Shown here one piece after another: positions 60,469 through 64,000 of a DNA stretch of 64,000 nucleotides (position 1 is its first letter; each line of letters begins with the position of its first letter). A program made the position numbers and the translations under genes. Below the pieces are notes generated by a model. It was not told the DNA's origin and made no database searches. It worked only from the letters and a program-made list of their open reading frames with translations. The stretch is from Cristatella mucedo. Taxonomy: Eukaryota > Bryozoa > Phylactolaemata > Cristatellidae. Location: contig WPIO01000008.1 in the NCBI GenBank assembly GCA_009760855.2, forward strand, positions 6,263,501 to 6,327,500, written 5' to 3'.

Positions 60469-62244
60469 CTGTAAGAAACGTGGGAAAAACCTAATCGTAT
60501 TTCTTAAAAAAGAAAACACCAGAGCACTGGCGTTCGCTCTATCACTGAAATTGCAGCGATGAAAGTAGATGATCCCGCTTATTCGATATATATATGTTTA
60601 GCTATTAGGCAGTTGCTGATAAAATGACTGTGTGTACAGCTTAAGAAACTTCTAAGTTAATGTCATTGCATAAACCTTACGAGGAAAGTCCCATTATATT
60701 AGTCGTCATCTCATGTATCAGTAGTGTAGTGAAAGCAATTCACAGCGGTCCTTACTTGCTGCTGGTGTTTGAAAGAAACTGGAATATCAACGTGACTAAA
60801 AATGGTCGCGTTTAGTCAGCTTAATCAAGAGGGTCATTGCTATGACTGTAGGAGGAAAATTAAGATTCGAGGTGTCTGATTCAACAGATTGTGCTAGTTT
60901 TTGAAAGTTTCATTGGTTCAGGCAAAAACGTGCTGTCATTCGAATCCTTGAAACTAAAGTTGATTCCCAGCGTCCTGCATAGCAGGTGAGAGAACATGAA
61001 ATTGGATTATGTCTCGCTGAAAGAACCGAATAGAGACGTCTTAGCCGTGCTGCTAGTTGTCGAACTAGGAATCAGCTGCAAAAATTCTCTACATGCAGTA
61101 TAATTGTAGCTCCTGTTAATGTTGATGTTGGAAAAGAGGCTCAGTACGCCAGTTCGAACTTATGCAGCTACTACTGTGACAGCTGCAGTTGCTGCAGCGT
61201 TGCTGTCCTCTACTTATTTCGTCAGGGCACGACCTCAGGAACCACCTGCAGCTGTGAAGTTTAGTACTGCCAGCGTTTGCAAATGGTTGAAACGATCACT
61301 TCAAGCTGCAACGTATTCTGGCCAATTTCCTTAGTTCCGATGGCAACGTAAAGCACTGACCCACTGTTTAGATCTGTTAACGAGAACGGCCAAACGTAAT
61401 CAAACAAATCTCATAGCTTCTGCTGATAGATGAATGATAAGTCATACTTGCTATTGAGACTTCATTCAACTGGCAATGACATTATGACTGAATAATGACC
61501 TTCCATGCCATTAAATAGCTCTTTCAGGAAAGAGTTGATAACATTGCATTTGTGCTGTCGGCGGCTAGATTAGTGGCCTAATTGACGCTTTAAATACCAC
61601 CTGTGTGCTCAATAGCTAGCAAGGCTGTAGGTATGTCTATTACTTGGATCTCAATGACTGGGGTCCTAAGCAATGGTAGTTGTTCGTTAACAGCAGTGGT
61701 TTTACTAGAGGGCTTAAACACATAGGTTTAAATTTGCCGAATTATTCACGTTCTAAATGTCAGTGTCGTGGCTTTCCACTTTAAACTCGTGCATTGACAT
61801 CTACCAAGGCTACGAATATTTCAAGGCTCTAACAAGTGCTGTAACTTGAACTTACACTGACTGTGAAGCTGCAAAATTAGGTACTGTAGAAAAAGTCGCT
61901 AAGGTTCTTGGCACAAAGTCTTATTGGAATGTACCAATTTCTATCACTTTGTGCAGCAGCAAAACTTTGGATATCTAAAGACTAGGTCGCAACAGAACCT
62001 AAGCATAGGTGCTCCAGTTGGCCAAGAAGTTTGATGCATATCGTAATCCGAGTTTGGACAGTTACCTTTGAGTCAGGTACAAAATGTCGGGTACTGCCCT
62101 AAAGCGAAGGGATGAGCCTTTAGCTTTGGTTTTTTTTGCACAGAAGCTCCCCCACGATAGCAGTTCAGCATGGTGTGCATGCAACTACTACGTTCGCTTT
62201 AGGGCATAGCACTGGTTGTGGAAAAAAACTATTCGACTGTTTAC

Positions 62245-62337
62245 CGGTGTGCATTGAATTGACGTAGTCGAAGTATACGTCGCTTGGGTTTCGAAAAGTG
62301 TGCCGTCTGGCATCGTGTTTTCGGTTGAAATCGGTGC
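62245..62337 (-). CDS. Ser/Thr-repeat exon 9 (type e)
   Basis: 93 nt, phase 0-0; protein-identical to exon 7. The next unit (exon expected near 64.2 kb) runs out of the window, so further exons very probably follow upstream in the gene. Confidence 0.82.
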
Positions 62338-64000
62338 CTGTAAGAACCATGTGAAACGTTTATTTGCATGTCTTAAAAAAAATTAGCGGAGCACAAGCAT
62401 TACCTCTTTCACTGAAATTGCTACGATGAAAAGAGCCTATCCTGCTTTTTCCATATATGTATCTAGCTATAAAGGGCAGTTGCTGATAAAAAGACTGTGT
62501 ACAGCTTAAATAACTTCTAAATTATTGTCGGGGCATAACACTTCTGATGTAAGTACTATTTTATCTGTCGTATTCTCATGCATCTGTAGTCGAGCGAAAG
62601 CAATTCACTGCAGTCCTTATTTATTGCTTGGTTTTCGAAAGAAATAGGAGTATCAATGTGACATGAAGTGGTCACTTGCAGTCAGCTTAAGCGAGAGGGA
62701 CATGGCTTTGACTGTAGTGGGATTTTAAATTTAGCAATCGTGGTGTCTGATTCAACTGATTGTGATTGTTTTTTAAAGTTTCATTGATACAACCGAAAAT
62801 GTTCCATCAATTGAAGCCTTGAAATTAAAAGTAATTCGCAGCGTTCTGCACAGCAGGTGAAAGAACATGAACCTAGATTATGTCTCGTTTAAAAAACTGA
62901 ATAGTGTCGCCTCAACTGTGCTGCTCGTTGTCGAACTAAGTATCGTCTGCAAAATTTCTATACATGCAGTATATTTGTAGGTCCTGTTAACGTTGATGTC
63001 TGAAAAGAGGCTCAGTACGCCAGTTTGTACTTATGCAGCTACTACTGTGACAACTGCAGTCGCTCCTGCCGTGCTGTCCTCTACTTATTTCGTCAGGGCA
63101 TGACCTCATTAACCTTTTGCAGTTGTGAAGTTTGGTAATACTAGTGTTTCCTAACGGTTGAAGCAATCACTGTAAGCAGCAACGTATTCTGGCCAATCTC
63201 CGTAGTTCAGATGGCAACGTTAAGCACTCTCGCCTTGCTTAGATCAATTGACGAGAAAAGCCAAACGTAAGGAAACAAGTCATACAGTTTCTGCTGATAC
63301 ATCAACGATAGTTCCGATGGCAATGTTAGGCACTCACGCCCTATTTAGATCTATAACCTTGAACAGCCAAACGTTAAGAAACAAGTCTCACAGTTTCTGC
63401 TGATACATCAACGATAAGTTATTCTTCCTGTAGAGGCGTTTTTCAATTGGCAATGACTTTATGACTGAAGAGTGACCTTCCTCGCCATTAAATAGCTCTT
63501 TCAGGAAAGAGTTGATAACATTGCATATTTGCAGTCGGCGGCCAGTTTAGTGGCCTAATTGATGCTTTAAATAACGCCCGTGTGCTCAATAGCTAGCAAG
63601 GCTCAAGGTATGTCAATTACTTGGAACTCGATGACTGGGCTCTTAATCAATCATAGCTGACGTTTACAGCAGTGCTTTTACTACAGGGCTTAAACACACA
63701 GGCTTGAATTACTTTGCATTATTCACGTTCTAAATGGTGCTCGTAGCATCCTAATTTAAACTCGTGCATTGATATGTAGGAATGCTAAGAATGTTACAAG
63801 GCTGTAAGAAGTGCTTAAACGTAAACTTACACTGATTGTGAAACTGCAAAATCAGGTGTTAGACAAACAATTGCTGACGTTCTTGGTACACAATTGAATA
63901 TGAATGTACCGATTTCAATAACTTTGCATAGAAGCAGCATATTTGCTATCTAATGACTAGGTCGCAACTGAACCTACACATAGGTGCTCTGCAGTGCCAA

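Larger units (their letters stand above)
45800..64000. repeat. tandem array of ~1.86/1.97-kb units, continuing past the window
   Basis: A shared motif (CTACTACTGTGACAGCTGCA and variants) recurs at about 45870, 47719, 49686, 51548, 53518, 55458, 57324, 59200, 61166 and 63040. Spacing alternates between ~1.85-1.88 kb and ~1.94-1.97 kb; the longer form contains an extra ~105-bp duplication of a GCCAAACGTAA...CTGATACATCAACGATA segment. Each full unit contains one 93-nt minus-strand exon. Units from ~55 kb rightward are nearly identical, those at the left border more divergent. About 9.7 units are visible. Confidence 0.96.

Noticed and set aside
60308-60562. Plus-strand 84-codon frame over the Ser/Thr exon (also near 46.9, 52.7 and 56.5 kb)
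   Set aside because: It is antisense to the 93-nt exon, is open in only some units, and ends at variable places; the minus strand has conserved splice sites and an open frame in all nine copies.
61160-61240. Minus-strand 11-codon segment (D-S-x-A-x-A-T-A-A-V-T) as a second exon per unit
   Set aside because: Open in nine of ten units, but the acceptor (AAATAAGTAGAG) has no pyrimidine tract and the donor is GTAGTA; one unit has a stop. Too weak to list.
61119-61334. Plus-strand 71-codon frame, Ala/Thr-rich (also at 55409 and 57275)
   Set aside because: Intact only in three nearly identical units; stops interrupt it in the other seven. No splice signals that recur.

Overview
This is eukaryotic, animal-type DNA. 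There are no operons or long open frames. The sequence has small exons with GT-AG borders, kilobase introns, (CA)n and (TA)n microsatellites, many decayed non-LTR retrotransposons and two large tandem arrays. The protein evidence (adhesion-GPCR GAIN/GPS plus 7TM exons) and L2/CR1-like LINEs point to a metazoan, most likely an invertebrate. I cannot name the species.

Layout. (1) About 2.85-34.2 kb holds a minus-strand adhesion G-protein-coupled receptor gene. I could chain eleven exons; every junction keeps phase. In transcript order the exons are 34223-34062 (least certain), 33112-33050, 29957-29793, 27966-27878, 23449-23335, 23245-23222 (24-nt microexon), 15536-15395, 3874-3684, 3544-3401 (GPS motif), 3310-3201 (TM1) and 3054-2857 (TM2-TM3). 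TM4-TM7 were not found and probably lie left of the window. (2) The introns are filled with L2/CR1-like LINE relics in both orientations, a fragment of an R2/NeSL-type LINE, and a tRNA-derived SINE whose tail resembles the LINE tail. (3) About 34.5-44.35 kb is three tandem copies of a ~3.0-kb unit. Copy 1 carries a later LINE insertion, and each copy carries a pair of tiny candidate secreted-peptide frames. (4) About 45.8-64.0 kb (continuing past the window) is a ~1.86/1.97-kb tandem array. Each complete unit carries one 93-nt minus-strand exon, phase 0-0, coding a 31-residue Ser/Thr-rich segment. All nine copies are open and precisely 93 nt, with intact splice sites.

How it may fit together. 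The repeated Ser/Thr exons lie upstream (5') of the receptor exons, on the same strand and in the same phase as the receptor's most 5' exons. The simplest model is one gene: an adhesion GPCR whose extracellular stalk is a mucin-like repeat built by recent tandem exon duplication, and therefore probably variable in length. The sequence cannot prove this link; RNA data could. The alternative is that the array belongs to a separate mucin-like gene.
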